A stretch of DNA of 64,000 nt. It comes from Mucilaginibacter endophyticus. GTDB lineage: Bacteria; Bacteroidota; Bacteroidia; Sphingobacteriales; Sphingobacteriaceae. The notes beneath the pieces were generated by a model, which was not told the origin of the DNA, ran no database searches, and was given only the letters and a program-made list of their open reading frames with translations. Position 1 is the stretch's first letter, and every line of letters starts with the position of its first letter. The DNA is taken from contig NZ_QPCG01000001.1 of the NCBI RefSeq assembly GCF_003351025.1, positions 503,949 to 567,948 of the forward strand, written 5' to 3'. Both the position numbers and the translations under genes were made by a program. Of the stretch, positions 43,100 to 53,124 are shown in pieces.

Positions 43100-44003
43100 T
43101 ACAAAGCATTTCGGTTTTGCAGAAATGGTTCTTGAGGCAACTCAAAAAGTTCTGAATTGCGGGTGTATCCTTACAGGTGGCGGCGTACCAGGTGCGTTTT
43201 GCTATACTATGGTGCAGCGGCTTTGTAACAATGTGTTTACCGGGTAGGTATGGCTTCACAATCCAGTCGGCCATAACGCTAATTCCGAGGCCCGCATTTA
43301 CCATCTCAATGGTGGCATCTGTGTAGTGGATCCGGCTCAATGTTTTGGGCTTTACATGCTGCTCCTGGATGAGTGTTTCGATGATCGGAGTCTCCTGGTA
43401 AGAGGGGTCATAAAGGGCCAGAATCAGCTCCTGATCCTGGAAGTCGCAGATGTCAATAACGGCCTTTTTTGCCAGTGGATGATCGGCCGGTAAGATGGCT
43501 ATCAGACGGTCTTCAAAAATGGGTTCGTAAACGATTTGTGTGTTCACCATTTGGGTGCGCACAATGCCCAGGTCAAGGTCGCCTCGCATCAGATATTCAA
43601 GCGGTCGGCGGCTTGCATCCGAAACTATATTTATGTTAATATCAGGCCATTGGCTCTTAAAATCTTTAATTACGCCGGGCAGCCAGTGGTACGCGGTATA
43701 GCATTGCATGCTGATATTTAGCTTGCCGGTTTTACCATTTTTATAGTTGTTAATATCTTCTTCAAGAGTACGTATTTCAGCCAAAATTTTTTCCGAACTT
43801 CGTAAAAAACGGTAGCCTACTTCAGTTAATTGAAGCCTCTTTCCCTGGCGATGGAATACCTCTATATCCAGCTCCTTCTCCAGCTCTTTTAACTGGTGGC
43901 TCAGGGCCGATTGAGTTAGGTGTAAAGCGCTCGCTGCTTTTGTCAGCGAACCCTCTTTTGAAATGGTGTCAACTAACCTGAAATGATGTAATGCGATATT
44001 CAT
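43050..44003 (-). CDS. LysR-family regulator (MetR-like) divergent from efflux genes
   Basis: A 317-residue regulator. The winged helix-turn-helix is at about residues 4-62 with EGSLTKAASALHLTQSALSH and FHRQGKRLQLTEVG, a pattern close to MetR. The effector-binding domain fills the rest. It is divergent from the TolC-RND-MFP operon across 89 bases, the classical layout for LysR control of the neighbour, so efflux is its likely target; methionine metabolism is an alternative suggested by the similarity. The ATG at 44003 is preferred over an upstream one that lies in the intergenic palindromes. Confidence 0.9.
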   Translation of the reverse strand: MNIALHHFRLVDTISKEGSLTKAASALHLTQSALSHQLKELEKELDIEVFHRQGKRLQLTEVGYRFLRSSEKILAEIRTLEEDINNYKNGKTGKLNISMQCYTAYHWLPGVIKDFKSQWPDININIVSDASRRPLEYLMRGDLDLGIVRTQMVNTQIVYEPIFEDRLIAILPADHPLAKKAVIDICDFQDQELILALYDPSYQETPIIETLIQEQHVKPKTLSRIHYTDATIEMVNAGLGISVMADWIVKPYLPGKHIVTKPLHHSIAKRTWYAATCKDTPAIQNFLSCLKNHFCKTEMLCNEFDDVADSYPELRAI

Positions 44004-44004
44004 T

Positions 44005-44054
44005 ATTAGTTTTGCTAATGATTTGCACAAAATTAATTCATTTTTTTCATGAAT
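44005..44054. promoter_or_regulatory. Candidate LysR operator between regulator and efflux operon
   Basis: ATTAG-TTTTG-CTAAT (44005-44019) and ATTCAT-N7-ATGAAT (44036-44054) are two short inverted repeats of the T-N11-A kind favoured by LysR proteins. They are the only such pair in the 89-base divergent region. Confidence 0.4.
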
Positions 44055-44092
44055 CATATAGGCATACATTTGCCGTGTATAAAATACACCTC

Positions 44093-45496
44093 ATGTTAAA
44101 CACAAATTCAAAAAAATTACTCCTGTTTTTTTTGAGTGTTTTATATGTCTTACACGTACAAGCGCAGCAAAAAGTCCTTTCCATTAAGGATGCTGAACAA
44201 ATGGCCCTTGCTAACTATGCTTCCATCAAGTCGAAGGCAAACCAGCTTAACGCCTCTAAGGCATACCTCAAAGAAACAAAAACGGAGTATCTGCCGGATG
44301 TAAATTTTTCCGCGCAGCAGGACTACGGCACAGTGAACGGCCAAAACGGACCATCTTATGGTTACCGAGGGCTTTCCGTAGCTTCATCCGGGCCGGTATT
44401 GGCCAAGCAAAATTGGAATGCCGCTTTTGGCGCTCTGTATTTAACCAACGTTAGCTGGGACTTTTTCGCCTTTGGCAGATCAAAGCAAAGGATTGGCGTA
44501 CAGAAAACCATTGTATCGCGTGATGAAACAGATCTTGCACAGGAGCAATTTCAGCACCAGGTACGCGTTGCAGCCACGTATTTAAACTTACTGGCAGCAC
44601 AGCAGCTTGCCAAGGCGCAGCAGGATAATCTTAACCGCGCCATGGACCTGCAAAAGGTAGTTGTTGCACGTGTAAAGAACGGCTTAAACCCGGGTGTGGA
44701 TTCGTCATTGGCCAACGCCGAGGTATCTAACGCCAAGATTGCTTTAACCAACGCGCAGCAAACGGTACAGGATCAAGGTAACCAGCTTTCTGTTTATCTC
44801 GGGATCCCTGCACAGGAGTTTCAACTGGATAGCGCTTTCATTACTAAACAGCCGAATAACCTTGAGGCCGTAAGTGCTGTTGCCAATACAGATCACCCAA
44901 CTTTGAAATTTTATCAAAACAGGGTAAACGTGAGCGATCAGCAAGCTAAATACCTTCGCACATTCGCCTTGCCAACCTTTAGTTTGTTTGGTGTTTACCA
45001 GGGCAGGGGATCGGGCTTCAAATCTGATTATGGCACTAACCAGGATAGCTACACCGGCAGCTATGGCGCAGGTGTTGATCCAACCCGTTATAACTACCTG
45101 TTTGGTATAGGTATGGTTTGGAATTTCACCAGCGTGTTCAGGACCCACTACCAGGTACAATCGCAAAAGTTTACATCAGAGCAATTGAAAAACGATTACG
45201 AGCTGGTTGATAAGCAACTGGAAGCGCAACGCTCCCTGGCCGAAACGCGCATAGGCAATGCCCTTAAAAATGTGAACGAAGTACCGGTTGAAGTTTCAGC
45301 TGCCAACAACGCTTACATTCAGAAATATACCCTGTATAAAAACGGACTTTCAAACATAGTTGATTTTACGCAGGCGCTTTATACCCTTAACCGGGCCGAA
45401 GTTGACAAATACATAGCCCTTAACAACGTATGGCAGGCGTTGCTGTTCAAATCAGCAGCCACCGGCGATTTTGGGTTATTCATCAATAATTTTTAA
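44093..45496 (+). CDS. TolC-family outer-membrane efflux protein
   Basis: A 467-residue exported protein that forms the outer-membrane channel of a tripartite pump. A signal peptide ends after HVQAQQ at about residue 21. The two-fold helical repeats are recognisable, for instance FQHQVRVAATYLNLLAAQQL with ANAEVSNAKIALTNAQQTVQ, and the C-terminal NVWQALLFKSA. The start at 44093 is chosen because an upstream extension is not signal-like. The RND gene follows after 18 bases, so this is the first gene of the efflux operon. Confidence 0.92.
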   Translation: MLNTNSKKLLLFFLSVLYVLHVQAQQKVLSIKDAEQMALANYASIKSKANQLNASKAYLKETKTEYLPDVNFSAQQDYGTVNGQNGPSYGYRGLSVASSGPVLAKQNWNAAFGALYLTNVSWDFFAFGRSKQRIGVQKTIVSRDETDLAQEQFQHQVRVAATYLNLLAAQQLAKAQQDNLNRAMDLQKVVVARVKNGLNPGVDSSLANAEVSNAKIALTNAQQTVQDQGNQLSVYLGIPAQEFQLDSAFITKQPNNLEAVSAVANTDHPTLKFYQNRVNVSDQQAKYLRTFALPTFSLFGVYQGRGSGFKSDYGTNQDSYTGSYGAGVDPTRYNYLFGIGMVWNFTSVFRTHYQVQSQKFTSEQLKNDYELVDKQLEAQRSLAETRIGNALKNVNEVPVEVSAANNAYIQKYTLYKNGLSNIVDFTQALYTLNRAEVDKYIALNNVWQALLFKSAATGDFGLFINNF

Positions 45497-45514
45497 CAGT
45501 TACACACATATACA

Positions 45515-48500
45515 ATGGGAATGATAAAAGGGGCGCTGCAGAAACCAATTACCATATTGGTTTTAGTAGCCGGGCTGTTCTTCTTCGGTATAAATGCGGT
45601 GCGGACTATCAAGATCGATATATTTCCCGATCTTAACCTGCCGGTTATATATGTATCGCACCCATACGGCGGTTTTACCCCAAACCAAATGGAGGCTTAC
45701 TTTGGTAAGCAATATGTTAACCTGTTGCTTTTCGTATCGGGCGTAAAAAGTATCGAAACGAAAAATATTCAGGGTTTAACGTTAATTAAAGTTACTTTTT
45801 ACGAGGGCACTAATATGGCCCAAGCCGCGGCGGAGGTCACGGCGTATACCAACAGGGCCCAGGCCAGCTTCCCGCAGGGGTCGCAGCCGCCCTTCATTTT
45901 GCGCTTTGATGCCTCAACATTGCCAGTTGGTCAGCTGGTGTTGAGCAGCGCCACCCGGAGCAATAACGAATTGCTCGATTATGCTTTGGTTTATGTACGT
46001 TCGTCATTTACCTCAATTCCGGGCCTTGTTGCTCCGGCGCCTTTTGGGGGTAACCAACGTACCATCCTGATCAAAGCAGACCCTAACCTGCTACGCTCGC
46101 ACAACTTAACGCCCGACCAGATCGTGGCCGCCCTGCGCGAGAATAACCAGAACACGCCTGCAGGTAACGTTCGTATCGGCGATTATAACTACCTGTCGCC
46201 GGCTAACACTACCATTAAAAAGGTTCAGGATTTTGGAGATATCCCACTTTATAAAAACGGCATTCAAACCGTGTTTATGAAAGATGTGGCTACTATTGAA
46301 GATGGTGCCGATATCACCAACGGTTACGCGCTTATCAACGGCAAACGGTCAGTTTATCTGCCTATCACCAAATCGGCTACTGCTTCAACATGGGAGGTGG
46401 TGCAAAACTTAAAAAAAGCGCTTCCCCGCTTCCAGGCTTTGCTACCAGAGGATGTGAAACTGTCGTTCGTGTTTGACCAGTCGGTTTACGTAATCAACGC
46501 GGTAAAAAGTTTGGCCGAAGAAGGCGCGATAGGTGCTGTATTGACAGGTTTGATGGTATTGTTGTTTTTGGGTGATAAACGCGGCGCGCTTATCGTGATC
46601 CTCACCATCCCTACCTGTGTTATCTCCGCAATCTTCTTCCTGTCACTGGCGCATCAAACCATCAATATCATGACGCTGAGCGGTCTGTCGCTGGCTATCG
46701 GTATCTTGGTGGATGAATCGACGGTAACTATCGAGAATATTCACCAGCACTTTGATATGGGTAAACCTAAAGCATTAGCTATATGGGATGCCTGTAAGGA
46801 GATCGCTTTCCCTAAATTGCTGATCCTGTTCTGTATCCTGGCGGTGTTTGCACCAGCCTTTACCATGAACGGTATCCCGGGAGCGTTGTTCCTGCCGCTG
46901 GCGCTTGCTATCGGTTTCTCCATGATCGTATCTTACTTCCTGGCACAAACCTTTGTACCTATCATGGCCAACTGGATCATGGTTAATAAACACGAAGATC
47001 ATAGCCACAAAGATGGTTTCGCTTTAGAAGATGAAGGTGAGCCATGGGAGCAGAAAGAGAGGGCTATGAAGGCTGTGCTTGAGCACAAAGGTCATAAAGT
47101 GACCAAGTTTGATAAATTCAGGGATAGCTTTATGCGCCTGATGGACCGCATGTTGCCTAAACGCGCATTGATCGTATCAATATATGGAATAGCTGCAATT
47201 GCCCTTGCTGTATTACTGCTTAATACTATCGGTCGTGACGTATTGCCTAAGGTAAATTCCGGAACCTTCCAGGTAAGGCTGCGTGCACCGGATGGTACCC
47301 GTTTAGAGCGTACCGAGCTTGTAGCGGTTAAAGCACAACATATTTTAGGTGATATTGTAGGTAAGAATAATATTGACATTACATCTACCTTTGTCGGTTC
47401 GCACCCGTCATCATTCTCAACCAACCCGATATACCTGTTCATGGCCGGTCCGCAGGAGTCAGTTATGCAAGTGAGTTTGAAAGAGGATTATAAGGTTAAT
47501 CTTGATGATCTGAAAGAGAAATTCAGGTATCAGATGGCTAAACAATTGCCGGATATTAAATTATCGTTTGAGCCTATTGAGCTAACCGACAAGATCCTGA
47601 GCCAGGGTTCGCCAACACCTATTGAGGTTGCGCTTACCGGTAAAAACAAAAAGCAAAACGTTGAGTACGCGTTTAAGATCATTGAAAAGCTAAAAAGCAT
47701 CAAATACCTGCGTGATATACAAATAGGACAATCATTTAACTATCCTACTATCGATATCAATATCGACAGGCAGCGTGCAGCGCAGTTAGGCGTAGGTTTA
47801 AATGATATTTCACGTTCATTGATCGCGTCAACATCATCATCAAGGTTTACCGAAAAGAATAACTGGATAGATGAGAAATCGAACCTAAGCTATCTTGTAC
47901 AGGTACAGGTTCCGGAATATCAAATGGCCAGCCTGAACGATGTGAAAGAGATCCCGGTACTGGCAAACCAGGCACGCCCGGTACTTGGCGATGTTGCTGA
48001 TGTTAAAACAGGTACAACCTTTGGTGAAGATGATAACGTAGGTGCTGTACCAACGCTCTCGGTAACTGCCAACATCAACAAAAAGGACCTTGGTACCGCC
48101 ACCCGCGATGTACAGAAAGCCCTTGATGAATTGGGAGCTCCTCCGCGTGGTCTGACAGTTGAATTGCACGGTTTGAGCCAAACCTTAATAGCTACGCTTG
48201 ATAGCTTACAGGGCGGTTTAGTTGTGGCTGTATTGGTGATATTCCTCATGCTGGCAGCCAACTTCCAGTCGTTCAAAATATCATTTGTGGTACTTTCGAC
48301 TGTACCTGCGGTATTGTTTGGTTCGTTGTTGCTGGTTAAAATAACAGGTGCTACGCTCAACCTGCAATCATACATGGGTATGATCATGTCGGTGGGGGTA
48401 TCTATATCAAACGCGGTATTATTGATCACCAACGCCGAGGAGCTTCGCAAACACAATGGCGATGCGCTAAAAGCAGCACGTGAAGCAGTAGCATTGCGTT

Positions 48501-48760
48501 TACGCCCAATTTTGATGACCAGTTTGGCAATGGTTGTAGGTATGATCCCTATGGCATCGGGCTTAGGTGAAGGTGGTGATCAAACATCACCATTGGGTCG
48601 CGCCGTTATTGGCGGCCTTATCGCTTCAACCTTTGCAGCGCTGTTGATATTGCCATTGGTTTTTGCCTGGGTACAAGGTAATGCCAGCACCCAATCTGTT
48701 TCATTAGACCCAGAAGATAAAGAAAGTAAATTTTATGTCCCTTTGCACCATCATGAATAA
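45515..48760 (+). CDS. RND efflux transporter permease
   Basis: A 1081-residue inner-membrane pump with twelve membrane helices in two halves and two large periplasmic loops. Helix 4 carries the acidic proton-relay region AIGILVDESTVTIENIHQHF. Its proline- and glycine-rich segments after helix 1 (PDLNLPVIYVSHPYGG) are typical of the AcrB/MexB superfamily. The order TolC-RND-MFP is the reverse of many systems. A His- and acidic-rich segment (about 485-520, KHEDHSHKDGFALEDEG) lies between the halves and could bind metal, but the motif set does not clearly match heavy-metal pumps. The exported compounds are not known. Confidence 0.93.
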   Translation: MGMIKGALQKPITILVLVAGLFFFGINAVRTIKIDIFPDLNLPVIYVSHPYGGFTPNQMEAYFGKQYVNLLLFVSGVKSIETKNIQGLTLIKVTFYEGTNMAQAAAEVTAYTNRAQASFPQGSQPPFILRFDASTLPVGQLVLSSATRSNNELLDYALVYVRSSFTSIPGLVAPAPFGGNQRTILIKADPNLLRSHNLTPDQIVAALRENNQNTPAGNVRIGDYNYLSPANTTIKKVQDFGDIPLYKNGIQTVFMKDVATIEDGADITNGYALINGKRSVYLPITKSATASTWEVVQNLKKALPRFQALLPEDVKLSFVFDQSVYVINAVKSLAEEGAIGAVLTGLMVLLFLGDKRGALIVILTIPTCVISAIFFLSLAHQTINIMTLSGLSLAIGILVDESTVTIENIHQHFDMGKPKALAIWDACKEIAFPKLLILFCILAVFAPAFTMNGIPGALFLPLALAIGFSMIVSYFLAQTFVPIMANWIMVNKHEDHSHKDGFALEDEGEPWEQKERAMKAVLEHKGHKVTKFDKFRDSFMRLMDRMLPKRALIVSIYGIAAIALAVLLLNTIGRDVLPKVNSGTFQVRLRAPDGTRLERTELVAVKAQHILGDIVGKNNIDITSTFVGSHPSSFSTNPIYLFMAGPQESVMQVSLKEDYKVNLDDLKEKFRYQMAKQLPDIKLSFEPIELTDKILSQGSPTPIEVALTGKNKKQNVEYAFKIIEKLKSIKYLRDIQIGQSFNYPTIDINIDRQRAAQLGVGLNDISRSLIASTSSSRFTEKNNWIDEKSNLSYLVQVQVPEYQMASLNDVKEIPVLANQARPVLGDVADVKTGTTFGEDDNVGAVPTLSVTANINKKDLGTATRDVQKALDELGAPPRGLTVELHGLSQTLIATLDSLQGGLVVAVLVIFLMLAANFQSFKISFVVLSTVPAVLFGSLLLVKITGATLNLQSYMGMIMSVGVSISNAVLLITNAEELRKHNGDALKAAREAVALRLRPILMTSLAMVVGMIPMASGLGEGGDQTSPLGRAVIGGLIASTFAALLILPLVFAWVQGNASTQSVSLDPEDKESKFYVPLHHHE

Positions 48761-49880
48761 GCTAAAAAATAAATCAATATTACTGCTTGCTGTTTTAGCT
48801 ATGGCAGTAAGCTCCCTGAGCGCCTGCCACTCAGATGATAACGAAAAAAAGGAGCAGCAGGAAGAGGAACAACAGCAGGCAGCTGTTGAAACCCCAACCG
48901 TACAATTAGTACCGGTAACTAAAGGCAGGTTAAGCAGCGTCATCACTATTCCGGGCGAGCTGATCCCTTACCAACAGGTTGACCTGTATGCCAAAACCAA
49001 TAGCTACGTTAAAAAGCTTTTGGTTGATATTGGGTCAGAAGTTAAACAGGGTCAGCTATTGGCTGTGCTTGAAGCGCCGGAAATTAATTCGCAATTGGCA
49101 TCGGCCCAATCACGTATTAAGCAATATGAGGCTGTTTACTTTGCCAGTAAAGCTACTTACGACAGGTTGGTAAGCACCAGCAAAACTCCGGGTACGGTTT
49201 CTCAAAACGATTTGGAACAGGCCGAAGCTAAAAAGAATGCCGATCAGGCTAACGTTGATGCCGCTAAATCTGGCTTGAAAGAAGTATCAGCTAATCTGGC
49301 TTACCTGGAGATCCGCGCGCCATTTGATGGCGTGATCACCAGCCGTAACGTTAACCTGGGCGCCTATGTTGGTCCGGGTGGTAAAACTACTGATCCGTTG
49401 TTTACCGTACAGGATCAAAACAGGATGCGTTTAGTTGTTTCAGTACCGGAAATTTATACCGGCGCGCTAAGCAACAAAAGCGAAGTTAATTTTACTGTAA
49501 GGGCATTGCCAAGCGAAAAGTTTACCGCGCAGGTAAAACGTATAGCTGGGGCGCTTGATGAAAAATTACGCGCAGAACGCCTGGAGATGGACGTTTACAA
49601 CAAAAATAAAAAACTGATTCCGCATATGTTTGCCGAAGTGAGTGTACCACTACCTAATGGCGACAGCACTTACGTTGTACCGAAATCAGCGGTAGCAACT
49701 TCAACCGAAAAGGTTTTTGTTATTAAGGTTGTTGACCACAAAGCTGTTTGGGTTGATGTTAAAAAAGGCCTTACCAATGGCGATAGCGTCGAAATCTTCG
49801 GTGGCGACCTGAAAGCTGATGATAAACTGGTAAAATCAGCATCAGATGAGATCAGAAACGGATCGACCCTGAAATATTAA
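48753..49880 (+). CDS. RND periplasmic adaptor (MFP) lipoprotein
   Basis: A 375-residue membrane fusion protein. A lipobox SLSAC at about residue 23 shows lipid attachment. The next part is rich in Glu/Gln, then comes the barrel-lipoyl-coiled hairpin architecture: LIPYQQVDLYAKTNSYVKKL, the long helix around DLEQAEAKKNADQANVDAAK, and LAYLEIRAPFDGVITSRNVN. It connects the RND pump to TolC. The start overlaps the RND stop by 8 bases, indicating translational coupling. Confidence 0.92.
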   Translation: MNKLKNKSILLLAVLAMAVSSLSACHSDDNEKKEQQEEEQQQAAVETPTVQLVPVTKGRLSSVITIPGELIPYQQVDLYAKTNSYVKKLLVDIGSEVKQGQLLAVLEAPEINSQLASAQSRIKQYEAVYFASKATYDRLVSTSKTPGTVSQNDLEQAEAKKNADQANVDAAKSGLKEVSANLAYLEIRAPFDGVITSRNVNLGAYVGPGGKTTDPLFTVQDQNRMRLVVSVPEIYTGALSNKSEVNFTVRALPSEKFTAQVKRIAGALDEKLRAERLEMDVYNKNKKLIPHMFAEVSVPLPNGDSTYVVPKSAVATSTEKVFVIKVVDHKAVWVDVKKGLTNGDSVEIFGGDLKADDKLVKSASDEIRNGSTLKY

Positions 49881-49930
49881 TAATTTGAAAATAGGTTGAT
49901 TTGAATCAGCCTTATGGATAGTGCGAAGGG

Positions 49931-49976
49931 AAAAACAGAAGCCCGAAAGCTGAAAAGCTTTCGGGCTTCTGTTTTT
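49931..49976. terminator. Strong terminator of the efflux operon
   Basis: Two perfectly complementary 21-base arms (49931-49951 and 49956-49976) enclose a GAAA tetraloop. The A-rich left end and T-rich right end make it work in both directions. Confidence 0.95.
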
Positions 49977-49985
49977 ATAAAAACT

Positions 49986-50081
49986 ATGTCATTGCGAGGA
50001 GAAACGACGAAGCAATCTCGTAGCTATCGAGGTCGGGCATGCATTGGCTACGAGATTGCCAGGCTTAGCTCGCAATAGCAT
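49986..50081. repeat. ATGTCATTGCGAGG palindromic repeat, copy 5
   Basis: ATGTCATTGCGAGG faces CTCGCAATAGCAT with mismatches. Inner AGCAATCTCGTAGC pairs with GCTACGAGATTGC. It sits between convergent genes next to the terminator. Confidence 0.8.
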
Positions 50082-50090
50082 GGTTTTATA

Positions 50091-51521
50091 CTATTTACTT
50101 TCCGCCTGCAACTTCTTAATGATCCCGGTGCCCACAGCATCCGTACTTTCAGCGGCATTTGATAGTACAACCACTGCCAGTTTCTTATCGGCATTAAAAG
50201 CTAAGAAACTGCTACTGCCGTAAGTGCCACCATTGTGAAAAATGTACTCTACGCCGTCAACTAAAATGATGTGCCAGCCGAGGGCTATTTTCGCGTCCTT
50301 GCTGTAGGTGAGTTGATGTGTAAGCTCAAAAGCCTTTGATAGCTTGTCTGTGCCATTTGCCGTGTTAGCTTTTGCGTATATCAGCAAATCGTTTATTGTT
50401 GAATGGAGGGCTCCGCAAGCAGCAAGAGCGTCAAAATCCCAGGCAACTGTAGCATCGCCATACTGGCTGTATACTTTGGTAAAATGGGGGAGTTGCAAAG
50501 CGCTTAAATGCTGTACAGTATTTTTCATACCTAAAGGCGAGCAAATTACTTCCTGAACCATTTGATCAAATGTTTTGCCGCTTACCTGTGATAATATCGT
50601 TCCTAATAAACCTACCCCTAAGTTGGAATATGCGTATTGTTCGCCTGGCTTGCTATTGAGTTTACACATTTTCAGATAGCTGTATAATAGTCGCTTATTA
50701 TAACTTTTATAAGGATTTGCCGCACTGGTCGAGTCAAACTGAAGGTTTTCGGGGATGCGCGCCAAACCGGATGTATGGTTACTTAAAGTTTGCAATGTTA
50801 CGGCGTTTAACGCGGAATTGGTTTTTACCGAATCGGGCAAATACTTTGTAATAGGATCGGTTAGTTTCACTTTACCTTCGTTAACATAGTAGGCCAGGAG
50901 AGTAGCTGTAAATGTTTTGGTAATGGAGCCAATCTCAAAGAGTGTATTAACAGTTGGGAGTTGATTATTGCCGCGTGCTGTTTCGCCATAATTATAAGTG
51001 CTGATCTGCCCATCTTTGAATACGCCTATACTTAAGCCTACAGTATTAGCTTTTTGAATGTAAGGGCGTGCAATTTCATCAACCTGTTTATCTGTTACAG
51101 TAAGCAATTTGTTTGATGTCGGCATTTGTACGGTCTTATCGGCAGTGATGTCTTTGTAGGGTTGAAACAGGAAAAGCTCTATCTTATTACTTGCATCAAG
51201 GCTCATAAGCAGCTGTAATGTCACCGATTGAAATACCAGTTTGTACGTGCTTACTTTGTTATTAACAAAGCTGATCACGCTTGAACCCTTGATTGCATTC
51301 AATGGAAACAATTGTTGCTCGGAAAGACTGCGGAATTGTCCGGCACTCACGGCATGCCTGAAATTTGTTCCGGTTAAGTTATAAATGGAGTCGGCCTGTT
51401 TGGCGTTGAAAAACTTTTTTACCAACACAAACACCGAATCGGTTTTAAACTGCTGATGGCTTTGGGCAAAGGTTATGCCCGGGATAAATAAAAGTAAGAT
51501 AAAACAGAACCTGAGTTTCAT
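50091..51521 (-). CDS. Beta-lactamase-fold serine hydrolase with extra N-terminal domain
   Basis: A 476-residue exported protein (signal peptide cleaved after ITFAQ). A domain of about 110 residues resembling DUF3887 precedes the beta-lactamase/class C fold. The catalytic set is intact: GSITKTFTATLL with Ser-x-x-Lys, YAYSNLGVGL with Tyr-x-Asn, and FHNGGTYGSS with the HxG motif. Such proteins can be peptidases, esterases or penicillin-binding proteins; a true beta-lactamase role is not implied. It is a single gene. Confidence 0.9.
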   Translation of the reverse strand: MKLRFCFILLLFIPGITFAQSHQQFKTDSVFVLVKKFFNAKQADSIYNLTGTNFRHAVSAGQFRSLSEQQLFPLNAIKGSSVISFVNNKVSTYKLVFQSVTLQLLMSLDASNKIELFLFQPYKDITADKTVQMPTSNKLLTVTDKQVDEIARPYIQKANTVGLSIGVFKDGQISTYNYGETARGNNQLPTVNTLFEIGSITKTFTATLLAYYVNEGKVKLTDPITKYLPDSVKTNSALNAVTLQTLSNHTSGLARIPENLQFDSTSAANPYKSYNKRLLYSYLKMCKLNSKPGEQYAYSNLGVGLLGTILSQVSGKTFDQMVQEVICSPLGMKNTVQHLSALQLPHFTKVYSQYGDATVAWDFDALAACGALHSTINDLLIYAKANTANGTDKLSKAFELTHQLTYSKDAKIALGWHIILVDGVEYIFHNGGTYGSSSFLAFNADKKLAVVVLSNAAESTDAVGTGIIKKLQAESK

Positions 51522-51625
51522 AGAAGGTTATTAGTGTTATACGTAGCATCATTTGGCCTTTAGACATAAGCTTTAAGGTTGGAAATAAGGATTCGCCTTA
51601 AGACCCGCGACTCAAAACTATTGAC

Positions 51626-52168
51626 TTATATATCCTGATAATCTTTGGCGAAATAGTTATCGGCCAAAGGATCGGTCAAGCGCACAAAACGTTTTTCGTT
51701 GTATTTCCATTTCATGCGGAATATGATAACGGCAATACCAGCACCAATTATATAATTATAACCAATAAATGCAAACATATCGCCGGGTTCGGAAAGCAGC
51801 GCATGAAGATCAGTCTTGCCGCTTAATTTAAACCATATGATACTTGTGATTAATGATAAAGCCAAACCGAAGATAAAGCCACCATCGATAATGCAGTAAT
51901 TCCACATGCCACGTTTACGCGAGTGCTCCCACTTTTTTACAAAACTGATGTTATCGATATCCTCTTCGGTAAGTCCACGGGCTTTGAGTTTTTCGGCTTG
52001 AGTTAGTTTGTACTGATAACGGTAATAGCCCTGTACAAACGAGAACGGGAAAAATAAAAGGAAGATAAGATTGTTGTTGTCATAAAAATACAACGCCGCA
52101 ATAACGGCAAGATAAACCAGTTCGGTTTTATAAGTATGTTTCAGATATGTTTTAAAATTGAATTTCAT
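51626..52168 (-). CDS. Membrane protein of unknown function after pyrB
   Basis: A 180-residue protein with about four membrane helices (around LVYLAVIAALYFY, LIFLLFFPFSFVQGYY, FIFGLALSLITSIIWF and YNYIIGAGIAVIIF). A charged soluble loop lies between the second and third. No family is recognised. It starts 16 bases after the pyrB stop on the same strand, so it is probably on the pyrB transcript. The ATG at 52168 is preferred because an upstream extension is not membrane-like. Confidence 0.75.
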   Translation of the reverse strand: MKFNFKTYLKHTYKTELVYLAVIAALYFYDNNNLIFLLFFPFSFVQGYYRYQYKLTQAEKLKARGLTEEDIDNISFVKKWEHSRKRGMWNYCIIDGGFIFGLALSLITSIIWFKLSGKTDLHALLSEPGDMFAFIGYNYIIGAGIAVIIFRMKWKYNEKRFVRLTDPLADNYFAKDYQDI

Positions 52169-52184
52169 ACCTGAAACATGCTGC

Positions 52185-53117
52185 TTATATGGTTGGTGTT
52201 TGACCGGCCAACAGGTAAAGTACTGCCATACGTACGGCAACACCGTTTTCTACCTGATCCAAAATGATGGATTGTTTGCTGTCGGCTACATCGCTGGTGA
52301 TCTCCACACCACGGTTGATAGGACCGGGGTGCATTACCGTGATCTCTTTATCTAATGAATCGAGTATGGTTTTATTGAGACCGAAAAGCATAGTGTACTC
52401 CCTTAGTGAAGGGAAATATTTAATGTCCTGACGTTCCAGCTGAATGCGGAGCATATTGGCCACATCGCACCAGTTAAGGGCTTTAATGAGGTTGTGCTCA
52501 ACTTTTACACCCAATGAACCAATATATTTAGGGATCAATGTAGTTGGTCCGCAAACCATTACTTCGGCACCAAGTTGTTTAAGGCACAGAATGTTTGAAA
52601 GCGCTACGCGTGAATGCAGGATATCACCCACAATCACCACTTTTTTACCTGCTACATCACCGTACTTTTCACGGATAGAGAAAGCATCAAGCAGGGCTTG
52701 GGTAGGATGCTCATGTGCACCATCACCAGCGTTTACGATCTGCGCTTTTACATGTTTTGAAAGAAAGATTCCCGCACCGGCATAAGGGTGACGCATCACT
52801 ACCATATCAACTTTCATGGCCAGGATGTTGTTTACCGTGTCAATGAGTGTCTCGCCTTTACTTACAGATGATGATGAGGCCGCGAAGTTGATCACATCTG
52901 CCGAAAGCCTTTTTTCGGCCAGTTCAAATGATAAACGGGTACGGGTTGAGTTTTCAAAGAAGATATTGGCAATGGTAACATCCCGCAATGACGGCACTTT
53001 CTTGATCGGTCGGTTTAAAACAGATTTAAAAGTATCGGCAGTTTCAAATATCAGCTCAATATCTGCCCGGTTCAAATCTTTTATACCCAATAAGTGTCGT
53101 GTGCTCAGTCCTGCCAT
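52185..53117 (-). CDS. pyrB: Aspartate carbamoyltransferase, catalytic subunit
   Basis: A 310-residue enzyme that joins carbamoyl phosphate and aspartate, the committed step of pyrimidine synthesis. The carbamoyl-phosphate motif is in FENSTRTRLSFELAEKRL. HEHPTQALLDAFSIREKYGD and VMHPGPINRGVEI also match. The length is that of the catalytic chain; no regulatory subunit gene is nearby. It is on one strand with pyrR, separated by the frameshifted four-helix-bundle gene and repeats. Confidence 0.96.
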   Translation of the reverse strand: MAGLSTRHLLGIKDLNRADIELIFETADTFKSVLNRPIKKVPSLRDVTIANIFFENSTRTRLSFELAEKRLSADVINFAASSSSVSKGETLIDTVNNILAMKVDMVVMRHPYAGAGIFLSKHVKAQIVNAGDGAHEHPTQALLDAFSIREKYGDVAGKKVVIVGDILHSRVALSNILCLKQLGAEVMVCGPTTLIPKYIGSLGVKVEHNLIKALNWCDVANMLRIQLERQDIKYFPSLREYTMLFGLNKTILDSLDKEITVMHPGPINRGVEITSDVADSKQSIILDQVENGVAVRMAVLYLLAGQTPTI

Positions 53118-53124
53118 GTTATTT

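Noticed and set aside
47885..48456. Long open frames on the minus strand inside the RND pump gene
   Set aside because: They lie opposite a clear RND transporter, show no family motif and have biased composition expected of antisense frames.
50091..51521. A true antibiotic-resistance beta-lactamase
   Set aside because: The fold and motifs fit the large family of serine hydrolases with an added DUF3887-like domain; nothing shows activity on antibiotics.
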